The notes beneath the pieces were generated by a model that did not search any database, was not told the DNA's origin, and worked only from the letters and a program-made list of their open reading frames with translations. A program made the translations under genes and the position numbers. This document shows, piece after piece, positions 34,761 through 43,968 of a stretch of DNA of 64,000 bases. The stretch's first letter is position 1, and each line of letters begins with the position of its first letter. Origin of the DNA: JAEUKA01 sp035328405 (GTDB lineage Bacteria; Myxococcota_A; Polyangia; Palsa-1104; JAEUJZ01); contig DAOLIT010000003.1 in NCBI GenBank assembly GCA_035328405.1, positions 1 through 64,000 on the forward strand, written 5' to 3'.

Positions 34761-36863
34761 ATGCAGTTTACAATGACAAACAAGTGGCTGTCTGCACTGC
34801 GCAAACCGCGTCTGGCTACGCGCCTTCTGACCTGGTTTTTGTTCCTCACGATTGTGCCGCTCGGCCTGATCATGTGGATTACGTATGAACGCGGCGCGGC
34901 GGCAATACGAAGGGAAGTAGAACAATCGCTCGAGGCAACCTCGAAGGCCCGCGCGGTTCAAATCGAAAACTACGTGGTGGAACGGAAACGGAATGCCTCG
35001 GGTTTGTCCCGCATTCCTGACATCGTAGCGACGATGGCAGAGTTTCACCAAGCGTTTCAAAAAGGGGGACTCCGTTCGGCAGAATTTGAGGCGATCGATC
35101 TACGAATGCGAGCCTTTTTGACCTCTGTGAAAGAGTCTCGGGGGTATTCCGATTTGTTCCTGATTTCGCCGGATGGGGATTGTCTGTTTTCGGTCACAAA
35201 AGCTGAAGTGTCCGGATCAAACGTCATCACAGGGCCGTACAGAGATTCAAGTCTCGCGCGGGTGTTTGAACGAACGAAGAGCATGCTCGATTCGGAAGTG
35301 TCGGACTTCGATTACTACCAAGCCAGCAACGAGTCCGCAGCGTTTCTGGCGGCCCCGATCATGCGTGGAAAAACGCTGGTGGGAATCATTGAACTTCAGC
35401 TCAACAACCAGGACATATACAAATTGCTGGCGGATTATACGGGTTTGGGGGAAACAGGGGAAACGGTGGTGACTTCGCTGCGGAATGATCGACTGTTGTT
35501 CATGGCACCGACTCGGCACGATCCTGATGCCGCTTTTCGACGGCAGATCCCGATGAAGGAACTCCCAAAATATCGCTCGCTTTCGGAGTCCTCCCAAGGC
35601 CGGGCCAGTACAGGGGCAGAGGTCGTCACGGACTACAGCAACAAACAGGTGCTCGCGGTGTGGCGTTTTCTTCCTTCGTTCCGGTGGGGAATGGTGACCA
35701 AAGTGAATGTAGAGGAAGCGACGGCGAGCATTTCAGCCATGCGCAGAGATCAATTGGTGATCGCGTTTTTTGCGGTGCTGGTCGTCATTGCGGCGGCTCT
35801 GTATGTAGCGCGTTCCATTTCAAATCCCATCTCGAAATTGACGCAAACGACGAACTTGATTGCGGCGGGAAACTTGAACGAAAAAATCGAGATAGGGAGT
35901 GAGGACGAAGTGGGAGAGCTGGCGGTCGCGTTCAACAAAATGACGGCGGATTTGCGCAGTACGTTGGTGTCCCGCGATGCACTTGCGGAACAATTCCGAC
36001 ATCGGGAACTTCTGACGGATGCGATTCGGCATGTGGTTTCGCAGCTCGGGACAACGAGTACGGACATCATGAATGCGACCGGAAAATTGTCGCATGGCGC
36101 GCGGGAACAAGCGGGGGCAGTGAAACAGACGGCAGCGACGGTGGATCAGGTCTCACAAACTGCTGTACAGGCCGCGAATCGGGCGCGAAAGGTGGCGGAC
36201 TCTGTTCGTCGTTCCGAAGAGGTCGGAAAAGCGGGACACAAGGCGGTTGGGGATACGATTCAGGTGCTCGGCGTTGCAAAGGAACGCTCGGACAAAGTGG
36301 CAGAGAACATTGTGGCACTCGCAGAAAAAACGCAGGCAATTGGTGAGATCATCGCGACGGTGAGCGAGATCGCGGAACAAACGAATCTGCTGTCTTTGAA
36401 TGCAGCGATTGAGGCAGCCAGAGCAGGCGAACATGGTCGGGGTTTTACGGTGGTTGCACAGGAAGTGAAGGCGCTTGCGGAACAGTCGAAAAAAGCGACC
36501 GGACAAGTCCGCAGCATTCTGGAGAGCATCCAAAAAGCCATCAGTACGGCTGTGTATTCCACAGAGCAAGGCATCCACAGTATGGCGACGGCAACACAGG
36601 CCGCAAGCCAAGCCGGAGAGACCATCCGTTTGCTGTCCGAAATCATCACAGAGGCCGCTGCCGTTTCCAACCAGATTATGCAGACAGCCAGTCAACAGAC
36701 AGCGGGAATGGAAAGCGTCGGAATGGCGATTTCGAGCATCAATCAGGTGACGACGCAGAATTTGTCCTCGACGGCGCAAACGGAAAATGCTGCGCGGGAA
36801 CTGAATCGAATGGGACAAAAGCTGACGGATCTTCTGAAGGAATCGAATCCGATAGGAGGATGA
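34761..36863 (+). CDS. Methyl-accepting chemotaxis protein with dCache-like periplasmic domain
   Basis: 700 residues. TM1 ~21-42, a double-Cache-like sensor domain ~45-330 (VQIENYVVERKRNA, SRGYSDLFLISPDGDCLFSVTK, VEEATASISAMRRDQL), TM2 ~331-354, HAMP ~355-410 (SISNPISKLTQTTNLIAAGNLNEKIEIG) and the MCP signalling domain to the end, with hairpin tip EIAEQTNLLSLNAAIEAARAGEHGRGF. The ATG at 34761 follows AAGAGGTG. Next in the operon is CheA, 3 nt downstream. Methylation sites are likely in the flanking helices; no cheR or cheB is in the window. Confidence 0.94.
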   Translation: MQFTMTNKWLSALRKPRLATRLLTWFLFLTIVPLGLIMWITYERGAAAIRREVEQSLEATSKARAVQIENYVVERKRNASGLSRIPDIVATMAEFHQAFQKGGLRSAEFEAIDLRMRAFLTSVKESRGYSDLFLISPDGDCLFSVTKAEVSGSNVITGPYRDSSLARVFERTKSMLDSEVSDFDYYQASNESAAFLAAPIMRGKTLVGIIELQLNNQDIYKLLADYTGLGETGETVVTSLRNDRLLFMAPTRHDPDAAFRRQIPMKELPKYRSLSESSQGRASTGAEVVTDYSNKQVLAVWRFLPSFRWGMVTKVNVEEATASISAMRRDQLVIAFFAVLVVIAAALYVARSISNPISKLTQTTNLIAAGNLNEKIEIGSEDEVGELAVAFNKMTADLRSTLVSRDALAEQFRHRELLTDAIRHVVSQLGTTSTDIMNATGKLSHGAREQAGAVKQTAATVDQVSQTAVQAANRARKVADSVRRSEEVGKAGHKAVGDTIQVLGVAKERSDKVAENIVALAEKTQAIGEIIATVSEIAEQTNLLSLNAAIEAARAGEHGRGFTVVAQEVKALAEQSKKATGQVRSILESIQKAISTAVYSTEQGIHSMATATQAASQAGETIRLLSEIITEAAAVSNQIMQTASQQTAGMESVGMAISSINQVTTQNLSSTAQTENAARELNRMGQKLTDLLKESNPIGG

Positions 36864-36866
36864 TCC

Positions 36867-39110
36867 ATGGACAAGTCCGTGATCATCCAACGTCTGCTAG
36901 AGACGTTTTTAACCGAGTTTGACGAGCGGCTTCACGCGATGAGCCGGGATTTGCTTGCGCTGGAAAACAGCGAAGTGGGAAGCCCGGATCGGGAGAAGCG
37001 GCTGCAAGACTTGCTGCGGAATGCGCACAGTTTGAAAGGGGCTGCGCGTGCGGTAGAAGTCCAGTTGATCGAGGAAGCGTGCCACCGATTGGAAGAAATT
37101 CTGACGGCGGTGCGCGCACATCCGACCCTTTTGGATCAACACCTGATCCAGTTGTTTTTTGGAGTGCTGGACGGTTTGGCGGAAGCGGGGAAACTCTTGC
37201 GAAAACAAGAGAGTCTTTCGGAATCACTCCTTTTCGGTGTGTCGTTGGAAATGGAAATGTACATCGACACCACGATTCGACCCTTGGGGCCGATCGAGAG
37301 AAAACCTGTACAAACCCCCAAAGCCATGCCCGTACAAACGGTGCCGAAAGAAGCCGAGGAGGAGGCCGCAGAATCGGGTTTGGGAGAAGCGACCTCCGTT
37401 CGCGTGGATACGGAAAAATTGGATGTCCTGTTGCTGAGAAGCGGAGAGATGTTGACAGCGCGTCAGCAGCTCCGTTTGTTGGGCGAGCAATTGGGTGCGA
37501 TGACAGAAGCGGTCTCTGTCTTGACGAACCAATGGCAAAAAAAGGCGCGCGTTGTTGCAAAGGAATCGGGAAGTTCTGCGGATTCGCTGTGGGAGCAGAC
37601 GCCCGACAAACTGGAAGAACTTCTGTCTTCTCTGGACAAGTTTCGCGTCGGATTTCGTCAGAAACTTCGCCAAATCGAAGTGGCAGGGGCGGCGCTCGAT
37701 CAACAAGTGTCCCGCATCCGCATGCTCCCCTTTTCGCATGCGTGCGTCGGTTTTGATCGGATGGTGCGCGATCTGGCTCGGAGCGGCGGAAAAGACGTAG
37801 AGTTTCGGGTCGAAGGGAGTGAGGTCGAACTCGATCGTTCCGTACTAGAGGCTCTGCGCGATCCGTTGCGACATTTGATTCGGAATGCGGTCGATCATGG
37901 CATCGAAAAACCGGCTGAAAGACAGAGGAGGAAAAAGAGTCCCAAAGGAACCGTGGTTGCGTCTGCAATGTTGCGCGGAGGACACGTCGCAATCTCTGTT
38001 TCAGATGATGGTCAGGGGCTCAATGCTGACTCGATTCGGAAGCGAGCACAGAAGCACAACATGCCTGTTCCAGACACGGAACAGAAACTGATTGATGCGA
38101 TTTTTCTGCCTGGTTTTTCGACGGCGGCAGATGTGGTGTCGCTGGTTTCTGGTCGTGGAATCGGCCTGGACGTGGTGCGGAATCAAATCAAAGCACTTCA
38201 CGGAGAAGTCGAAGTCACGTTTGCGGAAGGACAGAAAACGCAATTCCGTTTGACGGTTCCGCTGACGCTGACGTTGCTGCGGGTGTTGTTGGTGCAGTCT
38301 GCGGGGCAAATGTTTGGTTTGTCGAACAACTACGTTCACAAACTTCTGCGTTTGCGGCGCAGCGACGTGGTGTGGGTGGGGGAAAGACCGATGATTGTGG
38401 TGGATGGGAAGCCGGTCGGTCTGTCTTCGTTGGCGCATGGTTTGGGTTTTCCGCAGGAGCCCATTCGGGATTGGACGGGAAAAAAGGAAGTGGTGGTGTT
38501 GCGCAGCGAAGCGCGAATGGCGGCGTTTCTGGTGGATGAACTTGTGTCTGAACAAGAAGTGATGGTGAAGACACTTGGGAGTCGCGTCAAACGCATCCGA
38601 AACATCGCGGGCGCAGTGATCCTTCCCGACGGAAAAGTGGCCCTGACCGTGCATGTGGCGGACTTGCTTTGGGGGACACAACCCCACACGACCTCTGCGG
38701 GAACCCCGCTGCTTTCCCGAACGCCTACAGAAATCCAGGAACGCAGGCAACGGAAGATCCTGGTCGTTGATGATTCGGTCACGACGCGCAGCCTGGAACG
38801 GAGCATTCTGGAAGCGGCGGGATACGCGGTGGAACTGGCGCAAGACGGCGTTCAGGGGTGGGAACGGGTGCAACAAGGGGGAATCGATCTGGTCTTGTCG
38901 GACATCGACATGCCGCTGCTGAATGGTCTACAACTCACCCAACGCATACGAAAATCCGAGCAGTTTCGGAATCTGCCTGTGATTCTGATCACGAGCAACG
39001 ATGATCAAAGAAGCCGAGAGCGCGGCCTGGAAGCGGGCGCAAGTGCCTACATGTCGAAAGGCAACTTTGATCAAAACCAGCTCCTGAACTTGATCGAACA
39101 ATTTGCATAG
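36867..39110 (+). CDS. cheA: CheA-type histidine kinase with C-terminal receiver (FrzE-like hybrid)
   Basis: 747 residues. Hpt domain with phospho-His54 in RNAHSLKGAARA, dimerisation region, HATPase with N box HLIRNAVDHGIEKPAE, G1 VSDDGQGL and G2 GRGIGLDVV, a CheW-like P5 domain (~475-600), and a receiver from ~630 with VVDDSVTTRS, phospho-Asp in LVLSDIDMPLLNG, and YMSKG. No P2-type CheY-binding domain is apparent, as in FrzE. The built-in receiver may be a phosphate sink or output, with the divergent CheY-like protein as partner. RBS AGGAGGATG precedes the start. Confidence 0.94.
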   Translation: MDKSVIIQRLLETFLTEFDERLHAMSRDLLALENSEVGSPDREKRLQDLLRNAHSLKGAARAVEVQLIEEACHRLEEILTAVRAHPTLLDQHLIQLFFGVLDGLAEAGKLLRKQESLSESLLFGVSLEMEMYIDTTIRPLGPIERKPVQTPKAMPVQTVPKEAEEEAAESGLGEATSVRVDTEKLDVLLLRSGEMLTARQQLRLLGEQLGAMTEAVSVLTNQWQKKARVVAKESGSSADSLWEQTPDKLEELLSSLDKFRVGFRQKLRQIEVAGAALDQQVSRIRMLPFSHACVGFDRMVRDLARSGGKDVEFRVEGSEVELDRSVLEALRDPLRHLIRNAVDHGIEKPAERQRRKKSPKGTVVASAMLRGGHVAISVSDDGQGLNADSIRKRAQKHNMPVPDTEQKLIDAIFLPGFSTAADVVSLVSGRGIGLDVVRNQIKALHGEVEVTFAEGQKTQFRLTVPLTLTLLRVLLVQSAGQMFGLSNNYVHKLLRLRRSDVVWVGERPMIVVDGKPVGLSSLAHGLGFPQEPIRDWTGKKEVVVLRSEARMAAFLVDELVSEQEVMVKTLGSRVKRIRNIAGAVILPDGKVALTVHVADLLWGTQPHTTSAGTPLLSRTPTEIQERRQRKILVVDDSVTTRSLERSILEAAGYAVELAQDGVQGWERVQQGGIDLVLSDIDMPLLNGLQLTQRIRKSEQFRNLPVILITSNDDQRSRERGLEAGASAYMSKGNFDQNQLLNLIEQFA

Positions 39111-39135
39111 GCATTCAAGGCGAAAGGAAAGCGCG

Positions 39136-39951
39136 ATGGGAGTTGTGATTGGCGGTGTGATGGAAGACATCGCGGGTCTCTCCGTTTTGGGTTTCTTGGA
39201 ACCGCAATCGCTTCGCTTGGCGTCTGACGATTACGAACCACGGGATGCGGATTCGTGGATACATTCCATCGTCCTGCATACAACCAGAGGAATTCCGGGG
39301 GGTAGCGATCAGAGACCGCAACGGATTTTGTCAGGTACGCCTCCGAAAGAAGCACACATTCCGTCCATCATCGAGGCGTGGACCACGGACCGAGCATGCG
39401 CGAGTGCGCACCTTCTGGTCGATTTGGATGGAACGATGGCTTGCGTGGCGGATTTGTTGACGGAAACGACGTATCACGCGGGCCAAAAAGAGGTGAACCA
39501 CCATTCCATTGGAATTGAGATGGTTCAGGGAAAAGACGCAGAACTGTACGTCGAACAAATCGAACAGACTGTCCGCTTGGTGGATTTTTTGACTCGACGT
39601 TTTGGAATCCAGCGGCAGTTTCACTGGCCGTATCGCAATCAATCCATCCATCGAATTCGGGAAGGTGGGGCGTCGGTCGTCGGTGTGTACGGACATCGCG
39701 AAGTGAGCGACGATCGGGGTTTGGGAGATCCCGGCGATGAGATATTCCACGCGCTGAGGGGTGCAGGTTATGAAGCATTCGATTTCGATAAGGGCGAGGA
39801 TTTGAGGGTCTGGGAGGAACGCCAAACGATGTTGGCCGCGCGCCTGTCGATCAACCTAGACACCGACGGTGTGCCAGGAACAAAGACGGTCTCTGCACTG
39901 AAGCTTGCGGGGTATTCGCAGGGCCTCTTTGTCCCCCGATTGGGGGACTGA
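39136..39951 (+). CDS. N-acetylmuramoyl-L-alanine amidase (Ami_2-type), cytoplasmic-looking
   Basis: 271 residues. The zinc amidase_2 pattern is visible: SIVLHTTRG near the start, SAHLLVDLDGTMACVADLLTETTYHAG, HHSIGIEMVQG and GHREVSDDRGLGDPG. A short peptidoglycan-binding-like end follows (INLDTDGVPGTKTVSALKLAGY). The N-terminus has no signal peptide, so export, if any, uses another route. It is the last gene of the chemosensory operon, 25 nt after cheA, an unusual place for a cell wall amidase. The ATG follows GAAAGGAAAG. Confidence 0.88.
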   Translation: MGVVIGGVMEDIAGLSVLGFLEPQSLRLASDDYEPRDADSWIHSIVLHTTRGIPGGSDQRPQRILSGTPPKEAHIPSIIEAWTTDRACASAHLLVDLDGTMACVADLLTETTYHAGQKEVNHHSIGIEMVQGKDAELYVEQIEQTVRLVDFLTRRFGIQRQFHWPYRNQSIHRIREGGASVVGVYGHREVSDDRGLGDPGDEIFHALRGAGYEAFDFDKGEDLRVWEERQTMLAARLSINLDTDGVPGTKTVSALKLAGYSQGLFVPRLGD

Positions 39952-39954
39952 CCT

Positions 39955-41343
39955 TCACTTCATCAACAGATAAGCAAGGATGGCCGCGAGCAGGGTCACG
40001 ACCCCCATGATGATGGGGATGAGCGGGGGGCCGGCTTCCTTTTTGGCGCGAAAACTACCGGACACCGATGGTTCCGCAAGTTGAGCCGGCACCGAAGAAG
40101 ACGACCGTTTGTCGGTTGCCTGTGATTTGTTTTCCAACACAGACTCAAGAGGAGACACGTTTTTTGCAGAACTCGGCCCCGAGGAGGGCACCTCGTGAGC
40201 GTCGGCAGGAATGCTGCTTTGGCTTTCAGACATCCACGACCTTGGATCGACAAATTCGCCGGGATTGAGCGGTGCAGCACCACCGCCACCACCACCGTCA
40301 TATTGGGGGGTTTCTGGCTCGTCACCCACGTCATCGAGGGAGGTGAAGCGCAGCATTTCATCCAGAATCAAGTTGTCGATGAGGCTGCTTTGCGGCTGCG
40401 GTTTGTCTTTTCGCCGTTCCGCAAGGATTCGCCCAACCAGTTGCTCGATATCGCGGCTGGTCACTTTCATGCCGCGCGAAAACAGATAATGCGCGACCGC
40501 TTCGAGCAGTTCCTCGACGCGCTGATAGCGTTGATTCCGATCGCGGGCCAACGCCTTGCGAACAATCGTCTCGAGCTCCGGTGTCACTTCGGAGTTCTGA
40601 TTGACAACCGACGGAACCACCGCTTCACGGACAAGTTTCACCGTCGCGTAGTCTGTTTCCCCGTCGAAAAGACGCTTTCCAGTGAGGAGTTCATACATCA
40701 GGATGCCGACCGCAAAAATGTCAGCCCGGCGATCGACTTCCTCGCCTCGCGCAGCCTCGGGAGACAAATAGCTGAACTTCCCTTTGACCACACCTGGATC
40801 GGTGTTCTCGACCTGCGACGCGGCCTTGGCGAGACCAAAATCGGCGAGTTTTACCTCTCCGCGCTTGGAAAACAGAATGTTCGGAGGAGAAATGTCTCTG
40901 TGGACGATGCCGAGCGGCTTCCCAGTCTCTGGATCGTTCAGGTCGTGCGCATACGCGAGCGCCTTGCAGATTTCCATGATGATGTAGAGGGTCTGGCTGG
41001 CAGGCAGCCGCTCCTTCATCGACTGGAGGGTTTGGAGCAACACCTTCAAGTTGCATCCGTCGATGAACTCCATCACCAAAAAGTAGGCAGTGTCGTCGCC
41101 TGTCCCCGACGAGCCCACGTCATACACGAGCACGATGTTGGTGTGTTGCAGATGCAGCGCCAGGCGTGCTTCATCCAAGAACATCTGCACAAAACGCTTG
41201 TTCTTGGTCAGGTTGGGCAGAATGCGTTTGATAGCAACCGCGCGCTTGAGACCACCGACCGAAGATTCCGCAATGCCGCGAAAAACCTCTGCCATGCCGC
41301 CGGCATCGAGTCGATCAGTGACTTTGTAACGCTGGGAATCCAT
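39955..41343 (-). CDS. Membrane-anchored Ser/Thr protein kinase
   Basis: 462 residues. Kinase domain ~6-275: Gly loop RLDAGGMAEVFRG, catalytic Lys39 in RAVAIKRIL, HRDISPPNILF, DFGLAKAAS, and SYLSPEA at the APE position; all catalytic residues are intact. A Gly/Ser/Pro-rich linker leads to a single C-terminal membrane helix (IPIIMGVVTLLAAILAYLLMK). The ATG at 41343 follows AGGTC; an upstream TTG would add eight residues. Convergent with the amidase and 72 bp after the DksA-type gene, with which it may be co-transcribed. Confidence 0.94.
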   Translation of the reverse strand: MDSQRYKVTDRLDAGGMAEVFRGIAESSVGGLKRAVAIKRILPNLTKNKRFVQMFLDEARLALHLQHTNIVLVYDVGSSGTGDDTAYFLVMEFIDGCNLKVLLQTLQSMKERLPASQTLYIIMEICKALAYAHDLNDPETGKPLGIVHRDISPPNILFSKRGEVKLADFGLAKAASQVENTDPGVVKGKFSYLSPEAARGEEVDRRADIFAVGILMYELLTGKRLFDGETDYATVKLVREAVVPSVVNQNSEVTPELETIVRKALARDRNQRYQRVEELLEAVAHYLFSRGMKVTSRDIEQLVGRILAERRKDKPQPQSSLIDNLILDEMLRFTSLDDVGDEPETPQYDGGGGGGAAPLNPGEFVDPRSWMSESQSSIPADAHEVPSSGPSSAKNVSPLESVLENKSQATDKRSSSSVPAQLAEPSVSGSFRAKKEAGPPLIPIIMGVVTLLAAILAYLLMK

Positions 41344-41415
41344 GTGTTGACCTGGGTCCGTGCCCAAAGGGCCGATCGGAAGGTAGTGCGACGGGAAGAG
41401 GTCGCCTACATCGCA

Positions 41416-41844
41416 TCATTCATCATCCGCATGATCTGAAATCGGCTCGTCGCTGGAGACACTCCCGCGACCGACGATCTGATGCTTCGACAGTTCTTCT
41501 TTTTCTTTTTCCTCTTTGCAATCAATGCAAAGCGTCGTCACGGGACGCGCGAGCAAACGCCGAAACGAAATCGTCTCGCCGCAGTCTTCGCACTCATCAA
41601 TGGTGCGTTTCTCGAGGCGATCAAGCGCAGCATTGATTTTGTTGAGCAGGTATTTTTCCCGGTCGCGCAAGCGCAACTCCGTCGAAAAAAGTTCCTCCTC
41701 CATGGACTCGTCGATGGAATCGCGCCCGATGCTTCGTTCGCGTTCCATGCTGAACTTGAGACCATCTTTCGCTGCTCGCATCAACCGTTCGCGTTCTTCG
41801 AGCAGCACCTTCTCAAGCTGCGACCGCTGATTCTCGTTCAGCAT
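41416..41844 (-). CDS. DksA/TraR-family C4 zinc-finger protein
   Basis: 142 residues. A helical coiled-coil N-terminus (ENQRSQLEKVLLEERERLMRAAK) precedes the zinc finger CEDCGETISFRRLLARPVTTLCIDC, with the four Cys in the DksA spacing. The region between them lacks the canonical DxxDxA tip, so it belongs to the broader DksA/TraR/YbiI group, which often tunes RNA polymerase. The ATG at 41844 matches the family start; a GTG at 41868 would add eight residues. Followed on the same strand by the kinase. Confidence 0.88.
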   Translation of the reverse strand: MLNENQRSQLEKVLLEERERLMRAAKDGLKFSMERERSIGRDSIDESMEEELFSTELRLRDREKYLLNKINAALDRLEKRTIDECEDCGETISFRRLLARPVTTLCIDCKEEKEKEELSKHQIVGRGSVSSDEPISDHADDE

Positions 41845-42239
41845 GTGTGCGAACCCCTTCTTGTCCACGTTTCGTCGTCGCGATGCCTGGTCATCATTTC
41901 ACACTCACCAAAACTTCTGTGTTCCTCTTGTCCGTCGGGACTCCCACAGGCCAGCCATCTGCCATGGGGTAGCGTACTCTACGGGTCCTGGCTTTTGCTT
42001 GTCAACGTGGTTTTGAGCCCCTCATGTCGTATTTTCGATGGAGCTTTTTGGGGGGTTGTTTTCTTGACGAGAAACACAGAGAGCCAAAGGAAACACAGAG
42101 AGCCAAACAGAACGACAAACGCAAAAAATAGTGGGCTCTTCGAGCGGAAAATGTAGAACAATGGGTTCTTGCGATTTTTCTTGTGCGCAGGGTTTCGTCT
42201 TGATCGCGTAGACTGGCAGTGTGTCCGTGGGTCCTCGTC
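41845..42239. promoter_or_regulatory. Divergent intergenic region with a direct repeat
   Basis: 395 bp between the DksA-type and FHA genes. Two perfect copies of AAACACAGAGAGCCAAA lie at 42072-42088 and 42091-42107, separated by GG. The spacing of 19 bp (about two helical turns) suits a dimeric regulator. No gene is supported here. Confidence 0.6.
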
Positions 42240-42758
42240 ATGAATACCGTACCTGATACAAAGGAACTGCTCGATCTGGCGAGCAAACTGGGGCCCGAAG
42301 ATTTTGCCGCGCGCTTTCCCCACCTGTTTCTGGTGTTCTATGAAACCGTTGAAACCGTCGGTGTTTCCGCGTTCGCAACGCAAGTGATCTCAAAGGATGC
42401 TGCCCGCGCGCGACCGATGAGTCAGATCCGCGCCGTGCCGCTTGTCAAAGCGCCAAACAACCCCTATTCGGATCGGATTTCTCTTGGGAGGGCGCGGAAC
42501 TGTGACGTGGTGTTGCGAAATCCGTCCGTCTCAAAACTCCATGCACACATTCGCAAGGAACCGAACGGAACGTGGGTTGTGATCGACGCAAATTCCCACA
42601 ATGGAACGACGATCGAGGGCAATCGCGTCACAGCGGGCCAACCCATCCCAATCAAAATCGGCGAGCCGATTACGTTCGGGGGAATGATCGTCCGAATCGT
42701 CACCGCAACCATCGTGCATCAGGCTCTGCTCGGCCGCCCGCCTTGGGCCCATCGGTAG
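42240..42758 (+). CDS. FHA-domain protein
   Basis: 172 residues. The N-terminal ~80 residues are helical and unrecognised. The FHA phosphothreonine-binding domain fills ~85-160: ISLGRARNCDVVL, SVSKLHAHI and NSHNGTTIEGNRV carry the conserved Gly-Arg, Ser-His and Asn-Gly-Thr residues. This could be a reader for the neighbouring Ser/Thr kinase. A GTG 21 nt upstream is also open, but the ATG after the start region fits better. The carotenoid-hydratase-like gene follows 78 bp later. Confidence 0.9.
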   Translation: MNTVPDTKELLDLASKLGPEDFAARFPHLFLVFYETVETVGVSAFATQVISKDAARARPMSQIRAVPLVKAPNNPYSDRISLGRARNCDVVLRNPSVSKLHAHIRKEPNGTWVVIDANSHNGTTIEGNRVTAGQPIPIKIGEPITFGGMIVRIVTATIVHQALLGRPPWAHR

Positions 42759-42836
42759 TCGCCGCCACACGCCAGCAGCCAGCCAGGAATCAGCCGGGAA
42801 TCATTCAGAAACAGACCAGGAACAACAAGCAAGCCT

Positions 42837-43913
42837 ATGGATTTTTCGGAATCGTTGCGTGCCGCATCGTACGTCGGTGGATACGCTTGGTGGTACGTGG
42901 AGGCACAGGATGCGGACAAGAAGTATGCGCTGACCCTCATCGTGTTTGCTGGCTCTGTCTTTTCGGCGGAATACGCAAAAAGAATCCGGCTCGGACAGAG
43001 CCTTTCGGGACTCGATGTCCCAGCCGTGAATTTGGCTCTCTGCGAACGTCGCGGTGACGCATGGAAAACCACTCTGTGGGTCATGAATGAATATCCCAAA
43101 TCGGCTCTGCACACGTCCCCCAACAGCATCAAAGTTGCAAACACTCTGTTTGAGGTAGAACCGGACGGTTCTGTGCATGTGAATTTGTCGGAACAGGCCA
43201 CAAAGTTCTTCGGAAAAGCGGGTGAGTCTGTCCATCTCGAACTCCGTTTGTCTCCCCCTAAACATCGGTTTCTTCCTCAACTATTGGGGGCAAGCACAGA
43301 CGGTGAAGCGCATTTTTGGCAGCCTCATTCCCTTGCGTCCTCTGTTCAGGCGTCACTTTCGAGAGGAGGTCAGACCCTCACGTTCTCTGGCCTGGCCTAT
43401 TGCGACCAGAATTTCGGTTCCGGCAGACTAGAACACTGCTTCTCCCACTGGAGTTGGGCGCACGGTTGCTCCGCAACGGGAGACGCAGGAGGGGTCCTGT
43501 ATGACGCCACGTCTCTCAACGGAACACGACGCCTCATCAGTGTCTCTCAACACGGGTCAAAGGACCCCGAAATACACTCCTTTCCAAGGAGTACGTCCGA
43601 TCCAAGGGGTACGTCCGAGTCTTTGGCCGATGGTTCCCAGACATCCCCTGAAGCCCCCAAAACAAGCGGAACAGATTTTCTGTGGCTCAAGGTTCCACTC
43701 GGATGGTCTTTGCCTCCCCTTTCTGTGCAACGTTTGCCCGGGTCTCCCCGTTTGGATGCCCCTTTTTACGCACGCTTTTCTGTCAGCATGCGCGACCAAC
43801 GGATTCCCAATGAACTGTTATTCGGCGTCGGAGAGCACCTCAATCTAAAACGGTTCTCGCACCCCTCATTGCAATTCCTACTGCGCTACAAAACCCATCA
43901 AGCCGCTCGGTGA
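42837..43913 (+). CDS. CrtC-like carotenoid 1,2-hydratase family protein
   Basis: 358 residues. The N-terminal half has the family's YAWWYVEAQDADKKYALTLIVFAGSVFS, VNLALCERRGDAWKTTLWVMNEYP and later CDQNFGSGRLEHCFSHWSWAHG, which match the CrtC/AttH-like lipocalin-related fold with conserved Trp and Asp residues. CrtC hydrates neurosporene-type carotenoids. No other carotenoid gene is nearby, and the Ser/Thr-rich stretch near 245-280 is not typical, so the real substrate is uncertain. The start at 42837 is weakly supported by a ribosome-binding site. Confidence 0.82.
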   Translation: MDFSESLRAASYVGGYAWWYVEAQDADKKYALTLIVFAGSVFSAEYAKRIRLGQSLSGLDVPAVNLALCERRGDAWKTTLWVMNEYPKSALHTSPNSIKVANTLFEVEPDGSVHVNLSEQATKFFGKAGESVHLELRLSPPKHRFLPQLLGASTDGEAHFWQPHSLASSVQASLSRGGQTLTFSGLAYCDQNFGSGRLEHCFSHWSWAHGCSATGDAGGVLYDATSLNGTRRLISVSQHGSKDPEIHSFPRSTSDPRGTSESLADGSQTSPEAPKTSGTDFLWLKVPLGWSLPPLSVQRLPGSPRLDAPFYARFSVSMRDQRIPNELLFGVGEHLNLKRFSHPSLQFLLRYKTHQAAR

Positions 43914-43968
43914 AGTTGCGTGTGAGAATTCCCAAATTCCAAAGAACAACCAGGGCGATTTCCTGAAT

